DNA of 64,000 bases from Weeksellaceae bacterium (GCA_949788275.1 OX460916.1:1488001-1552000); one strand, 5' to 3'; numbered from the stretch's first letter, positions 33,642-43,331 are shown. Notes: a model not told the origin generated them from the letters alone. Numbers and translations are program-made.

Positions 33642-35654
33642 TTATTTATAACTACGAGATTTTAACTCAATGAATTTGTACTCTAACATTTCTTTATGCA
33701 AGACCTCTGTGTTAATATCATCATTTTGATATTCCCAAGCGGCCACATACGTAAAGTTTTCGTCATCTCTCAAGGCTTCTCCTTCTGGTGTTTGGTATTC
33801 CTCACGGAAGTGACCACCACAAGACTCGTTACGGTGTAACGCATCGATTGCCATTAATTGTCCTAATTCTAAGAAATCAGCAACACGTCCAGCTTTTTCA
33901 AGCTCAGGATTTAATTCGTCAGCCGATCCAGGAACCATCACATCACGGTAAAATTCTTCGCGTAATTCAGCAATCTCTTTAATTGCTTCTGTTAATCCTT
34001 GTGCATTACGAGCCATTCCTACTTTATTCCACATAATGATCCCTAAACGCTTGTGGAAATGATCCACGGATTTAGTTCCTTTATTGTTCAAGAAAAAGTT
34101 GATTCGCTCGGTTACAGCATTTTCAGCCTCTACGAACTCCGGAGAGCTTGTAGAAATAGTACCTGTACGAATATCAGAAGCTAAGTAATCGGCTATGGTG
34201 TACGGTAGAACAAAGTATCCATCAGCAAGACCTTGCATTAAAGCCGAAGCCCCTAAACGGTTTGCACCGTGATCAGAGAAGTTCGCTTCACCTGCAACAA
34301 AACATCCAGGAATTGTAGACATCAAATTGTAATCCACCCAAACACCACCCATTGTGTAGTGAATGGCAGGATAAATACGCATTGGTTGTTCGTATGGATT
34401 CTCGTTGGTAATTTTTTGGTACATCTGGAATAAGTTACCATACTTATCCTCGATCCATTGTTTTCCTAATTTTTCGATGTGAGCATCCGAAGGATTTTGG
34501 TCACCGTTAGCAAACGCGACCTCTTTCCCTTTCTTCATAATCTCAGCCGTAAAGTCTAAGAAAACTCCTTCACCTGTATCGTTCCCTTCGATTCCAAAAC
34601 CAGCATCAGAACGCTCTTTTGCAGCACGAGATGCCACATCACGAGGAACTAAGTTACCAAATGCAGGGTATCTTCTCTCTAAGTAGTAATCTCTATCTTC
34701 TTCTTTAATTGAAGCGGCTTTTAACTTTCCAGCACGGACAGCTTCAGCATCTTCTTTTTTCTTAGGCACCCAAATACGACCCGAGTTACGCAATGATTCT
34801 GACATCAAGGTTAACTTCGATTGGTTGGTTCCATGTACAGGGATACATGTTGGGTGGATTTGCACATAACAAGGATTTGCGAACAAAGCGCCTTTTTTAT
34901 GAATTTTCCAAGCTGACGTTACATTCGATCCCATCGCATTCGACGATAAGAAGTAAACGTTACCGTACCCACCTGTAGCAACCACCACTGCGTGAGCAGA
35001 GTGTCTTTCGATTTCACCAGTCACCAAGTTACGCGCGATAATACCACGTGCTTTTCCGTCGACAATAACAATGTCTAACATTTCGTGGCGGTTATACATG
35101 TCGATGTGTCCTAGGTGAATTTGGTGATTCATGGCTGAATAAGCCCCTAATAATAACTGTTGACCCGTTTGTCCTTTTGCGTAGAATGTACGAGAAACTT
35201 GTACCCCACCAAAAGAACGGTTGTCTAACAATCCACCATAATCACGGGCAAAAGGAACCCCTTGCGCCACACATTGATCGATGATATTCCCTGAGACTTC
35301 GGCCAAACGGTAAACGTTTGATTCACGAGCGCGGTAATCACCCCCTTTGATGGTATCGTAGAACAATCTATAAATAGAGTCGTTATCTCCTTTGTAATTT
35401 TTAGCAGCATTAATCCCTCCTTGAGCAGCAATTGAGTGTGCTCTACGAGGAGAATCCTGGTAACAAAAAGCTTTCACTTTGTAACCTAACTCTGCTAAAG
35501 TAGCAGCGGCAGATCCACCAGCTAAACCTGTCCCAACAACAATAACATCAATTCTATCACGGTTATTCGGAGCAACTAAGTTTAAGTGAGCTTTATGCTC
35601 GCTCCATTGACTTGCGATATCTCCTGCAGGAGTTTTTGAATTTAATATACTCAT
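33642..35654 (-). CDS. sdhA: Succinate dehydrogenase/fumarate reductase flavoprotein subunit
   Basis: 670-residue catalytic subunit. FAD-binding [10 protein letters not shown] (41-50), and the histidine that carries covalent FAD is His73 in [11 protein letters not shown]. Substrate-binding 'HPTCIPVHG' and '[10 protein letters not shown]' are intact. The length (longer than the 590-residue E. coli SdhA) fits the B-type enzymes found in Bacteroidetes and epsilon-proteobacteria. Lies 14 bases after sdhC. Confidence 0.95.
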   Translation of the reverse strand: MSILNSKTPAGDIASQWSEHKAHLNLVAPNNRDRIDVIVVGTGLAGGSAAATLAELGYKVKAFCYQDSPRRAHSIAAQGGINAAKNYKGDNDSIYRLFYDTIKGGDYRARESNVYRLAEVSGNIIDQCVAQGVPFARDYGGLLDNRSFGGVQVSRTFYAKGQTGQQLLLGAYSAMNHQIHLGHIDMYNRHEMLDIVIVDGKARGIIARNLVTGEIERHSAHAVVVATGGYGNVYFLSSNAMGSNVTSAWKIHKKGALFANPCYVQIHPTCIPVHGTNQSKLTLMSESLRNSGRIWVPKKKEDAEAVRAGKLKAASIKEEDRDYYLERRYPAFGNLVPRDVASRAAKERSDAGFGIEGNDTGEGVFLDFTAEIMKKGKEVAFANGDQNPSDAHIEKLGKQWIEDKYGNLFQMYQKITNENPYEQPMRIYPAIHYTMGGVWVDYNLMSTIPGCFVAGEANFSDHGANRLGASALMQGLADGYFVLPYTIADYLASDIRTGTISTSSPEFVEAENAVTERINFFLNNKGTKSVDHFHKRLGIIMWNKVGMARNAQGLTEAIKEIAELREEFYRDVMVPGSADELNPELEKAGRVADFLELGQLMAIDALHRNESCGGHFREEYQTPEGEALRDDENFTYVAAWEYQNDDINTEVLHKEMLEYKFIELKSRSYK

Positions 35655-35668
35655 TTTCTTGACATTAA

Positions 35669-36349
35669 TTATAAGTTAGTAACAAAATGGTAAATAGCGA
35701 TTACAATAAATCCGGCTGGGATTAAAATTGAATACCATTTTCCAAATGATTGAACGAATGGGGTGTACTTTGCATGTCTAGCACCCATCGATTGAAATGC
35801 CGAAGCAAAACCGTGTTGTAAGTGTAGCGACAAGAATACGAACGCTACTACATAAAGTACTAAAGTAACGGCACTGGTAAATACATGATTCACATGATCC
35901 ATGAAGAAGTTTCCTTGTCCAAAGTTAGGATCTTGTGAAAAGTAATGCGCATCAATCGTAGGGATCCAAAATTGCCATAAGTGCACTAACAAGAACGCCA
36001 AGATTACCGCTCCAGAAACCAACATGTTTCTAGAAACCCATGAAGAGTTTGCACCCGCGTTAAATTTAGCATAGGCCACAGGGCCTCTCGCTTTTTTGTT
36101 CTGAATTTCTAATACAAATCCCATGCAGAAGTGATAGATCACCCCTAGCAACAAGATTGGTTGCATTACAAATTGAACAAGTTTGTTGTCACTCATAAAT
36201 GAGGATACTTCATTGAAGGTATCCGGACTAACCACTGAAAGTAGATTAATCACGAAATGCTGCGCAAGAAACACCAATAGGAATAAGGCTGACAAAGCCA
36301 TGGTGAATTTCTTACCAATCGAAGACTTTAGTAATGATTCATTTGCCAT
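35669..36349 (-). CDS. sdhC: Succinate dehydrogenase cytochrome b subunit
   Basis: 226-residue membrane anchor with five membrane helices and several histidines in helices (for example 'AQHFVINLL', '[12 protein letters not shown]', 'LLVHLWQFW', 'LSLHLQHGF', 'IAIYHFVTN') that would ligate two hemes b, as in the diheme B-type enzymes. It anchors SdhAB and passes electrons to menaquinone. First gene of the operon. Confidence 0.9.
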   Translation of the reverse strand: MANESLLKSSIGKKFTMALSALFLLVFLAQHFVINLLSVVSPDTFNEVSSFMSDNKLVQFVMQPILLLGVIYHFCMGFVLEIQNKKARGPVAYAKFNAGANSSWVSRNMLVSGAVILAFLLVHLWQFWIPTIDAHYFSQDPNFGQGNFFMDHVNHVFTSAVTLVLYVVAFVFLSLHLQHGFASAFQSMGARHAKYTPFVQSFGKWYSILIPAGFIVIAIYHFVTNL

Positions 36350-36381
36350 AAAGCAATACGTTTAATTTTTAGATATTTCCA

Positions 36382-36413
36382 CAAATTTATTAAAGTCAGA
36401 GCGGTATTCACAA
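36382..36413 (-). promoter_or_regulatory. Promoter of the sdh operon
   Basis: On the minus strand TTG (36413-36411) is followed after 21 bases by TAAATTTG (36389-36382), 33 bases upstream of the sdhC start. This is the best match to the Bacteroidetes TTTG/TTG-N19-21-TAnnTTTG pattern in the window. The gap 36350-36694 also holds the hairpin described next. Confidence 0.65.
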
Positions 36414-36532
36414 TGAATTATATCATTTCAATGAAAACACCCATCAGTTTAGAACGATTCTTATTAACCGTTAATGTTTTCTTAATTTTTAAGGAAGATA
36501 AATATGGATTTGTTAATTCGAATTTTTTATTC

Positions 36533-36642
36533 TAAATTTGATAGTGTTAAAGCCATGCTTTTTCATAGGTTTAAGTTAGTTAGGAAAATCCCCCTTTTAA
36601 TCTTTTTAGTAAAGTTAAATAGGGGATTTTATTTTTTTAGTG
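36533..36642 (+). ncRNA. Possible short transcript or attenuated leader upstream of sigma factor
   Basis: An exact TAnnTTTG box (TAAATTTG, 36533-36540) is followed 45 bases on by a 9-bp stem AAAATCCCC (36585-36593) / GGGGATTTT (36622-36630) with a 28-base loop and the T-rich ATTTTATTTTTTT. Promoter plus terminator with no convincing reading frame suggests either a small RNA of about 95 bases or a leader that is attenuated before the sigma-factor gene. Inference from pattern only. Confidence 0.35.
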
Positions 36643-36694
36643 TAACATTTTTGCGGAGACACCGACCAATACCAAAACACCAAAGTGAAGAACG

Positions 36695-37195
36695 TTGACC
36701 AATAAAGCCACCATTTTTACTGATTTAATTGAAAAAAATCAAGGAATAATCCATAAGGTTTGTCGGATATACACCGATGAATCCGATTCCCATGATGATT
36801 TATTTCAAGAAATCGTTTTGCAACTATGGCGCTCATTTGATTCGTTTAAAGGCGATTCGAAATTTAGTACATGGATGTATCGCGTTGGCTTAAATACAGC
36901 GATTACTTTTATACGCAAAAAAAACACGACCACGGCGTTTTATTCCTACGAAGAAGTCTCTTTTTCCATAAAAAGCGAAGAGAAAGATGAATTGCTCGAA
37001 GAGCGTTTATCGATGCTATATGCTGCTATTCGATTACTGAATGATGTAGAACGCGCTTTGGTCTTACTTTACTTAGAAGATTTACCCTATAAAGAAATTG
37101 CAGAAACCATGGGAATCTCTGATGTAAATGCCCGCGTAAAAATGAACCGTGTGAAAAGTAAATTAAAGGACATAATGACTAAAATGGAGCAATAG
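36695..37195 (+). CDS. ECF-type RNA polymerase sigma factor
   Basis: 166-residue sigma-70 family protein of the ECF group. Region 2 has 'SHDDLFQEIVLQLWRSFDSFKG' and 'FSTWMYRVGLNTAI'; region 4 has the HTH 'YKEIAETMGISDVNARVKMNR'. No ATG is available near the N-terminus, so I accept the TTG at 36695 as start, an unusual choice in this genome. It is followed after one base by a membrane protein that resembles the usual partner of such sigma factors. Its target may include the metal-uptake genes just downstream. Confidence 0.88.
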   Translation: MTNKATIFTDLIEKNQGIIHKVCRIYTDESDSHDDLFQEIVLQLWRSFDSFKGDSKFSTWMYRVGLNTAITFIRKKNTTTAFYSYEEVSFSIKSEEKDELLEERLSMLYAAIRLLNDVERALVLLYLEDLPYKEIAETMGISDVNARVKMNRVKSKLKDIMTKMEQ

Positions 37196-37196
37196 T

Positions 37197-37838
37197 ATGG
37201 AGTTAGACGACCTAAAATCGGCTTGGCATTCTGTTAAAGATGAGAAGCATTTTGATCACCAAGAGATTTTCACGATGTTGAAAAAGAAATCTTCAACCAC
37301 CATTAAATGGTTGTTTATTTTTACAGCAAGTGAGTTTAGTTTGTTGGTATTCTACAATATTTACATGCTGGTATCGGGCAGTGAATTCTTGAGCAGTGAA
37401 TCAATTCAAATTACGGATAGCCAAACTTTATTCACCTATAAACTCGCTTCTTATTTCAGTTTATTGATTAGTTTATTCTTTTTATTGTATGCCTATAAGT
37501 CGTATAAAAAAATAGATCTCAATCAATCGGTGAAAGAATTAATGACCTCCATTATTGTATTTCGACGAGTGGTGAATTTATTTATTCTCTTTACCGTGGC
37601 CAGCGTGATTATTTTTTCAGCGCCCTTTTATTACGAACTCGGCAAGTCGGTCTATTTAAATAAGCATTTGGCGTTGGCTGATGGACTAAGTGGTATGGAA
37701 AAAATATATGGTTGGATAGCCATTGGAATTTCAGTTTCATTTATTTTAATTATTGCCACCATCTATTATGCGGTGGTCTATTATTTATTTTTAAGAAAAT
37801 TGGATCGAAATTTAAAAGATTTAAAAGAAATAAATTAA
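37197..37838 (+). CDS. Membrane protein paired with ECF sigma factor
   Basis: 213-residue protein opening with 'ELDDLKSAWHSVKDEK', a soluble N-terminal segment of about 35 residues common to Bacteroidetes proteins co-transcribed with ECF sigma factors, followed by four membrane helices (about 39-60, 85-103, 124-145, 171-195). It may hold the sigma factor inactive at the membrane, but it lacks a recognisable zinc anti-sigma motif, so the role is inferred from position. Confidence 0.65.
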   Translation: MELDDLKSAWHSVKDEKHFDHQEIFTMLKKKSSTTIKWLFIFTASEFSLLVFYNIYMLVSGSEFLSSESIQITDSQTLFTYKLASYFSLLISLFFLLYAYKSYKKIDLNQSVKELMTSIIVFRRVVNLFILFTVASVIIFSAPFYYELGKSVYLNKHLALADGLSGMEKIYGWIAIGISVSFILIIATIYYAVVYYLFLRKLDRNLKDLKEIN

Positions 37839-37849
37839 AATATTATGTT

Positions 37850-37857
37850 TACTTTTG
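37850..37857 (+). promoter_or_regulatory. Putative -7 promoter element of the metal-uptake locus
   Basis: TACTTTTG matches TAnnTTTG, 20 bases upstream of the start at 37878. No Fur- or Zur-like inverted repeat was recognised near it. Confidence 0.42.
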
Positions 37858-37877
37858 TCCTGTTTTAGCACGTTTAA

Positions 37878-38189
37878 ATGAAAAACATCATGAAATATGT
37901 CTTACTTACTGTTGCCCTGATTATGTCAGTGTATCAGTCTGCGCATATTTTAGAACATGCTTACCAAGATCATCAATCGCAAAACGAAGACACTTATCCT
38001 TCTTTGCACGATCATCAGTGTACAATTTGTCATTTTAGTTTACATACGACGACTCCAGAAGTCTATGTTGCTGATTTCACCATCAATGAAACCATGGTTG
38101 AACACGACAAACAAGTCTTTTACCAAACCGTAAAACAATCTGTTTTATTTAAACAACGAAGTTTACGGGCTCCCCCGACCATGATTTAA
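37878..38189 (+). CDS. Small His/Cys-rich envelope protein, TBDR-linked
   Basis: 103-residue protein with one N-terminal membrane or signal segment (5-20), then 'HILEHAYQDHQ' and HDHQCTICHF, a cluster of histidines with a CxxC that could bind a metal ion, and the C-terminus RAPPTMI. A second small protein of the same plan (EH, HHQC, GPP near the end) lies on the other side of the receptor gene. I do not recognise a named family. The pairing points to a role in metal handling in the periplasm. Confidence 0.55.
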   Translation: MKNIMKYVLLTVALIMSVYQSAHILEHAYQDHQSQNEDTYPSLHDHQCTICHFSLHTTTPEVYVADFTINETMVEHDKQVFYQTVKQSVLFKQRSLRAPPTMI

Positions 38190-38236
38190 TTACCAACCGC
38201 TTACACAAGCTTTTACGTATTTAAATCAAATCAATC

Positions 38237-40612
38237 ATGTCATTTTATCTAAAATTGGCTTTAGCAACCCTATCTATTAGTGGTACAGCTATGGCCCAAC
38301 ATACGATTAACGCGAAGATCGTTGATCAAAACCATCAACCTATTCCCTTTGCGAACGTTGCCCTTAACAATCAAGAAATTGAAGTAAATTCAGACGGTTT
38401 ATTCACCATTTCTGATTTAAAATCGGGGTCTTATACCCTATTCATTCATGAACAAGGCTATATCGCCATTGAGCAATCCATTGCGCTATCCAAATCAACC
38501 ACACTTACTTTTGTCTTGATTAAAGATGAGACCTATCAACTGCAAGAGATTAAAGTCATTGGTCATACACACGGTTTCTCAACAGCTAATTCGGAAAAAG
38601 TCGATCAACAATACGTGGTCGATCATTACGCTGGATCCTTAGCGAAATCGTTGGAAAACCTAGCTGGGGTGAATGCTTCTGGTATTGGTTCATCGGCTTC
38701 AAAACCAATTATTCGGGGATTAGGATTTAACCGATTAAGCGTCACTGAAAATGGTTTAAAACAAGAAGGACAGCAATGGGGCGCCGACCATGGATTAGAA
38801 ATAGATGCGTTGAATGTTGAAGAAATAGAGGTGATAAAAGGACCTGGAACATTGGAATATGGAAATGAAGCCATTGCAGGGGTCATTAAAATTAAAAACG
38901 ATCGTTTACCCGCTAAAAACTCGTCCAACTCTTCTGTACAGACGCTATATCAAAGTGTCAACGACCATTACGGCATTGCATTTCAACATGCTACTCGAGG
39001 AACAAATAGCTTTATAAAAGTAAAAGGTTCCTATGGAAATTATGGCGATTACCGAACAACGACCGATCGCATAAAATACTTGGATCGTTATTTACCTATT
39101 TACGATAAGCGGGTTAAGAATACGGCTGGTAGAGATATCAATGCCCAGATTCAATTGGGGTATGTCACCGATCATTTTCGCACGACAACCACCCTATCGA
39201 ATGTTGCTCAAAAAACAGGATTTTTCCCTGGATCACATGGAATACCGGTAACGGAACGATTAAAACCCGACGGCAACAACCGCAACATAGAGTACCCTTA
39301 CCAACAAGTCAATCACTTTAAGGTGATTAATGACAATCAATGGACATTAAACTCGAAAAACGCATTGAATTTATTAATGGGTTATCAATACAATGTTCGT
39401 CAGGAGAAGAGTGAATTTCATACGCATTATCAGAACGAACCTTTGCCGTTGAAAAATGCGGATTTAGAATTGGGCTTTAAATTATCGACTTATGATGCAC
39501 AGCTTAAATTTGAGCATAATCACAATCGACAATTTAAGACCGTTGCTGGAATACAAACCCAGATTCAGCGCAATGAGATCGAAGGGTATAATTACCTTTT
39601 ACCTCGTTATGAACGCAATATCTACAGCGCTTATGTACTCGAGGAATTTAAACGAGATAACCGATGGAAGATTACGGCAGGTATCCGTTACGATTATGCA
39701 AAAGTTGCCACAACAGGTTACTTTGATCAGTTTTTATACGATTACTTAATCCACGACGGATTATCGCCAACAACAGCTAATCATTACGCCAATAGAAGCG
39801 CGTCCATCGACCGAAATTTTGGAAATATTAATGGAATGATTGGTGCTACTTACCGCCCGAATGATTATTGGGATTTCACCTTGAATGCGGGGACTAATTT
39901 CCGTTTACCTACGGCGATTGAATTAGCTTCGAACGGAATACATCACGGATCATTTCGCCATGAACGGGGAAATGCAGATTTGGATACCGAGAAAGGTTAT
40001 GCCATCGATTTTAAAACGACTTATCACCAAAATGGATGGGAAGTAAGCGTTAGTCCGTATATGTATTATTTTACCAATTATCTATTTTTAAAACCATCGG
40101 GTCAGTTTTCTATTTTACCACATGGCGGGCAAATTTATGACTATACGCAGAGCAAAGCTTTATTAACTGGATTTGAAGTGAGTATAGCCAAAACATTTGC
40201 TGATCGTTTAAGCACTCAGGCGATTTATGAATTTAATTACAATCGTCAATTGAATGACAACAACCATTTAAGTTACTTTTTACCATTTACGCCCCCCCAT
40301 TCGCTATTTGCTGAAGTGACGTATCAAGTAACCCCATCGACCAAGAAACAAGCGGTATCGGTATATACCAATGCACGCTATGCGTTTGAGCAAAGTAATA
40401 TTGCTCAGAATGAAGATATAACGGCCGGGTATTTTATTATGGGATTAGGCGCAAGAGCACAATTGCACGTAGGGAATTTTAAATTCAATACGGCCGTGCA
40501 GGTGAGTAATTTATTGAATGAGAAATACTACAACCACACGAGTTTTTATCGTGTATTGGAAATGCCAGAACAAGCCCGAAACATACAAGTTATTTTAAGT
40601 ATTCCTTTTTAG
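38237..40612 (+). CDS. TonB-dependent receptor, probably metal uptake (ZnuD-like)
   Basis: 791-residue outer-membrane receptor. Signal peptide 1-20 (ending AMAQ), a carboxypeptidase-regulatory-like domain (about 22-100), plug domain (about 118-222, with 'SASKPIIRGLGFNRLSV' and 'QQWGADHGLEIDAL'), then a 22-strand barrel ending in 'NIQVILSIPF' with terminal Phe. The plug's DHG and the many histidines in loops recall zinc receptors of the ZnuD type. No SusD partner follows, so it is not a glycan receptor pair. Neighbours with His-rich sequence support a metal substrate. Confidence 0.82.
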   Translation: MSFYLKLALATLSISGTAMAQHTINAKIVDQNHQPIPFANVALNNQEIEVNSDGLFTISDLKSGSYTLFIHEQGYIAIEQSIALSKSTTLTFVLIKDETYQLQEIKVIGHTHGFSTANSEKVDQQYVVDHYAGSLAKSLENLAGVNASGIGSSASKPIIRGLGFNRLSVTENGLKQEGQQWGADHGLEIDALNVEEIEVIKGPGTLEYGNEAIAGVIKIKNDRLPAKNSSNSSVQTLYQSVNDHYGIAFQHATRGTNSFIKVKGSYGNYGDYRTTTDRIKYLDRYLPIYDKRVKNTAGRDINAQIQLGYVTDHFRTTTTLSNVAQKTGFFPGSHGIPVTERLKPDGNNRNIEYPYQQVNHFKVINDNQWTLNSKNALNLLMGYQYNVRQEKSEFHTHYQNEPLPLKNADLELGFKLSTYDAQLKFEHNHNRQFKTVAGIQTQIQRNEIEGYNYLLPRYERNIYSAYVLEEFKRDNRWKITAGIRYDYAKVATTGYFDQFLYDYLIHDGLSPTTANHYANRSASIDRNFGNINGMIGATYRPNDYWDFTLNAGTNFRLPTAIELASNGIHHGSFRHERGNADLDTEKGYAIDFKTTYHQNGWEVSVSPYMYYFTNYLFLKPSGQFSILPHGGQIYDYTQSKALLTGFEVSIAKTFADRLSTQAIYEFNYNRQLNDNNHLSYFLPFTPPHSLFAEVTYQVTPSTKKQAVSVYTNARYAFEQSNIAQNEDITAGYFIMGLGARAQLHVGNFKFNTAVQVSNLLNEKYYNHTSFYRVLEMPEQARNIQVILSIPF

Positions 40613-40622
40613 TATTCAAACT

Positions 40623-40955
40623 ATGAAGCCTGCTTTAAAACGCATGACAACACTATTTTTTAGTGGATTACTTTTATTGATTCCGATAGTTAACGAACTG
40701 CATTTTGTTCTTATAGAACACGATAATACATTCGCTAGTCAACAGAACAAAGTGATTCACCACCAGTGTAGTGACTTTTTATACCATGCGGTTTATTTAG
40801 ATAAACTTCCGGAAGAAATGGTTGTTCCGCAATGGATCGATTTTGAAAATTATCTGCCCATTTACAGCCAAGAAAAAGATTTGATTGAAGGCGCCTTTGT
40901 GCTATTAAACAATAAAGGCCCACCCTGTATACATAATCCTCTTATAAGCAGCTAA
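40623..40955 (+). CDS. Small His/Cys envelope protein, relative of the upstream one
   Basis: 110-residue protein with an N-terminal hydrophobic segment (about 8-24), 'ELHFVLIEHDN', IHHQCSDFLYH and a C-terminal GPPCIHNP. The order of these marks (EH, HHQC, then PP near the end) is that of the 103-residue protein before the receptor, which suggests an old duplication. Starts 10 bases after the receptor gene, so it is in the same transcript. Family and function not recognised. Confidence 0.5.
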   Translation: MKPALKRMTTLFFSGLLLLIPIVNELHFVLIEHDNTFASQQNKVIHHQCSDFLYHAVYLDKLPEEMVVPQWIDFENYLPIYSQEKDLIEGAFVLLNNKGPPCIHNPLISS

Positions 40956-41009
40956 ACTTTTGAGAAAACAAGCCTTTACTTCGTTTGTCGAGCGCTTAAA
41001 ATCCTTTTG

Positions 41010-41126
41010 TTGCTGAATGCTTCGCATTTAGTTGCGGCAAGGATAGCAGTGGAAATCCTTTTTTATGGGCATGTCTATGCCATAAAAAAGATTGGGAACG
41101 AATAGCCTGGCCCGAAGGGGCCGCCC
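41010..41126 (+). repeat. Dispersed structured element, copy D (type 1)
   Basis: GAATGC-TTC-GCATTT hairpin, then GCGGCAAGGATAGCAGTGG and AAATCC, a variable hairpin (TTTTTTATGGGCAT / ATGCCATAAAAAA), GATTGGGAACGAATAGCCTG, hairpin GGCCC-GAA-GGGGCC, and GCCC followed by an A-tract. Clearly the same family as A and E. It separates the small protein gene from the DUF4625 gene; here no gene terminator converges on its end. Confidence 0.82.
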
Positions 41127-41198
41127 AAAAAAAACCCTGCAATAAGCGAACGCAAAGAGGTTACTTATTATGTATACATACAATAAAATAAAACAATT

Positions 41199-41660
41199 AT
41201 GAAAACACGTTTTTTAAATTATACAATCGCGGCGATGGCCACCTTATTTATATTCTCTTGTTCATCGGATGATGATGTTGTTTTAGACACCGAGAAACCG
41301 ACTATTCTATTAGCAAAACCCACTGATCATGCTCATTTTCATCTAGGAGATGTGATTGATGTTGAAGCTATTTTTAAAGATAATCTTGAATTGGGGTCTT
41401 TTAAAATCGATATCCATTCGGCTGCAGGACACACGCATAAAACAGCTAATGTAAAATGGGAATATAAGTATGAAGAGCCTATAACAGCTGGGAAACGCGA
41501 GCATTTATTGCGTCATAGCATTCAAATCCCAGAAGAAGGAATTATTGAAGGCGATTATCATTTTGGGATTGTTCTTTTGGATAAAGCCGGTAATCAGACC
41601 ACAACATATATTGAAATAGAAGTTGGTCATGGTGATCACGATCATGATCACGACCATTAA
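41199..41660 (+). CDS. DUF4625 lipoprotein with His-rich tail
   Basis: 153-residue lipoprotein: lipobox IFSC (Cys about 21) followed by SSDDD, an export pattern of Bacteroidetes surface lipoproteins. One Ig-like DUF4625 domain ('EKPTILLAKP', 'HFHLGDVIDVEAIFKDN', 'LLDKAGNQTT'). It ends in HGDHDHDHDH and has further histidines (HAHFH, HTHK), so metal binding is likely. The receptor gene upstream makes zinc or copper capture the best guess. Ends in a terminator. Confidence 0.72.
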   Translation: MKTRFLNYTIAAMATLFIFSCSSDDDVVLDTEKPTILLAKPTDHAHFHLGDVIDVEAIFKDNLELGSFKIDIHSAAGHTHKTANVKWEYKYEEPITAGKREHLLRHSIQIPEEGIIEGDYHFGIVLLDKAGNQTTTYIEIEVGHGDHDHDHDH

Positions 41661-41677
41661 TCGTCTTCTACTACCGA

Positions 41678-41705
41678 TGCCCGAATTTATTCGGGCATTT
41701 TTTAT
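41678..41705 (+). terminator. Intrinsic terminator of the DUF4625 gene
   Basis: Stem ATGCCCGAA / TTCGGGCAT with a 4-base loop, then TTTTTT. Confidence 0.9.
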
Positions 41706-41761
41706 ACGGTAAAGTTGGTCAGAAATTCTTAATTTAGCGACACTCAAAATTTTAAAACACC

Positions 41762-42625
41762 ATGATTGCAATAGTAGATAGCGGCGCAACAAAAGCCGAT
41801 TGGGTAATTCTTGATGCCTCGTATAAAGAAAAATTTAGAACGGTAACTGCGGGAATGAATCCTTACCATGTTCCGAGTGCAGTCATGCTAGAAGAAATTT
41901 CAAAGAATGCCGATTTAGTAGCTGTTGCAAAAGAAATAACCCATGTTTTTTTCTATGGATCGGGTTGTTCTAATTCGCGGATGCATACAGTAGTTCGCGA
42001 AGGATTAATGCCTTTTTTTACAGAAGCAGAACACGTGATTGATCACGATTTATTGGCCGCGTGTTACGCCACCTATAAAGGCAAGCCAACCATGGTTTGT
42101 ATCTTAGGAACAGGTTCTAATTCGTGCTATTTTGATGGGAAAACCTTGAGAGAAGAAACTCGTTCTTTAGCTTATATTTTAGGTGATGAAGGAGGCGGAT
42201 GTGATTTAGGAAAACGTCTATTACAAGCTTATTTCTTAAAGAAAATGCCGAAGCATTTAGGGGATGCCTTTCACGAGGAATACAACTTGAGCGTGGATGA
42301 ATTAAATAAAAATGTGTATCAGAATCAGTTTGCAAGTGCCTATATCGCTTCGTTTAGCACATTTATTGCGAAACATAAGCAAGATCCATTTATTCAAAAA
42401 ATTATTTATGATGCGATGAAATCATTTATGGAGAATCAGATTATGCCCTATCCGGAGGCCCGATCTTCAGAATTGAATTTTATTGGATCGATTGCCTATT
42501 ATTACGAAGACATAATTCGAGCGGCAGCGGCAGAATACCACTTTAATGTGGGCCATATTGTGCAGAAACCGATTGATAATTTGGTGCAATATCACATTGA
42601 TTATTTGTTAAATAAACCCCAATGA
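41762..42625 (+). CDS. N-acetylglucosamine kinase-like BadF/BadG family ATPase
   Basis: 287-residue cytosolic sugar kinase of the ASKHA fold. Phosphate 1 motif 'VDSGATKADWVI' (5-16), phosphate 2 'CILGTGSNSCYF' near 118 and 'LGDEGGGCDLGKRLL' near 138 match GlcNAc kinases of Bacteroidetes. It would phosphorylate amino sugars recovered from cell-wall turnover or glycans. The next gene starts inside its stop (ATGA overlap). Confidence 0.8.
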   Translation: MIAIVDSGATKADWVILDASYKEKFRTVTAGMNPYHVPSAVMLEEISKNADLVAVAKEITHVFFYGSGCSNSRMHTVVREGLMPFFTEAEHVIDHDLLAACYATYKGKPTMVCILGTGSNSCYFDGKTLREETRSLAYILGDEGGGCDLGKRLLQAYFLKKMPKHLGDAFHEEYNLSVDELNKNVYQNQFASAYIASFSTFIAKHKQDPFIQKIIYDAMKSFMENQIMPYPEARSSELNFIGSIAYYYEDIIRAAAAEYHFNVGHIVQKPIDNLVQYHIDYLLNKPQ

Positions 42626-43320
42626 ATATAGAAAAAATTGCGGTGATCTCTTACCATACTCCGCATAGAAAAACACAAGATGTTTTATGTCAATTAAAAG
42701 CCAAGGGCTATACAGAAGTAACCGTTTTTGCTTTGCCTTTTGTGCAACGTCCCAATCCTTTTGCGCCCATTTATCAGCACCGGCCTAGCAAAGCAATGGA
42801 GGTTGAGCCCGAAGTGTTTTGTAACCGTTTTGGGTATGGTTTTGAACCCACAACAGTGGATACATTACACCAACAATTGGATGACTTTAAGGCTAATTTT
42901 GTGTTAATTGCAGGAGCTGGTTTATTACCCGATGCCTTGGTGGAAGCCTATAGAATGATTAACACACACCCCGGATTTTTACCTTTTACACGTGGGTTAG
43001 ATTCATTGAAATGGGCCATTCATAAAGGGGTAGAAATTGGAATTACAACTCATTTTGTAGACACCGAAGCCGATGCGGGCTTTTTAATTGAACAGCGCCA
43101 TATCCCTTTGTATACCAACGATACTTTTCATTCGGTGGCTAACCGCCAATACGAGATTGAGATTGAGATGTTGGTAGACTCTATTGCTTTAATTCCGCAG
43201 TTAAGTCATTTCCCTTCCTTATCCTCTACCGAATTTGAGGCGACACGGCGAATGCCTAAAGCTGTAGAAGCGCAATTGATGACGGATTTTGAGCATTATA
43301 AAACACGCTTTGCAAAATAA
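42622..43320 (+). CDS. Formyltransferase-like protein
   Basis: 232-residue protein with the formyl-THF-dependent formyltransferase core. The catalytic Asn-x-His is in 'MINTHPGFLPFTRGLDSLKW' (about 113-132) and the catalytic Asp in DTEADAGFLI. It is too short to be Met-tRNA formyltransferase, lacking its C-terminal domain, and differs from PurN. Substrate may be an amino sugar, since the gene is coupled to a GlcNAc-kinase-like gene by an ATGA overlap. Confidence 0.68.
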   Translation: MNIEKIAVISYHTPHRKTQDVLCQLKAKGYTEVTVFALPFVQRPNPFAPIYQHRPSKAMEVEPEVFCNRFGYGFEPTTVDTLHQQLDDFKANFVLIAGAGLLPDALVEAYRMINTHPGFLPFTRGLDSLKWAIHKGVEIGITTHFVDTEADAGFLIEQRHIPLYTNDTFHSVANRQYEIEIEMLVDSIALIPQLSHFPSLSSTEFEATRRMPKAVEAQLMTDFEHYKTRFAK

Positions 43321-43331
43321 ACGATTAAGAA

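Noticed and set aside
36504-36698. 64-codon plus-strand frame before the sigma factor
   Set aside because: It covers the terminator-like stem and has the composition of AT-rich non-coding DNA.
41199-41660. His-rich tail as an artificial tag
   Set aside because: The tail alternates Asp and His, lies in a natural lipoprotein with other His clusters and has a native terminator behind it.
42622-43320. Methionyl-tRNA formyltransferase (fmt)
   Set aside because: The catalytic core fits formyltransferases, but the protein is too short and lacks the C-terminal tRNA-binding domain.
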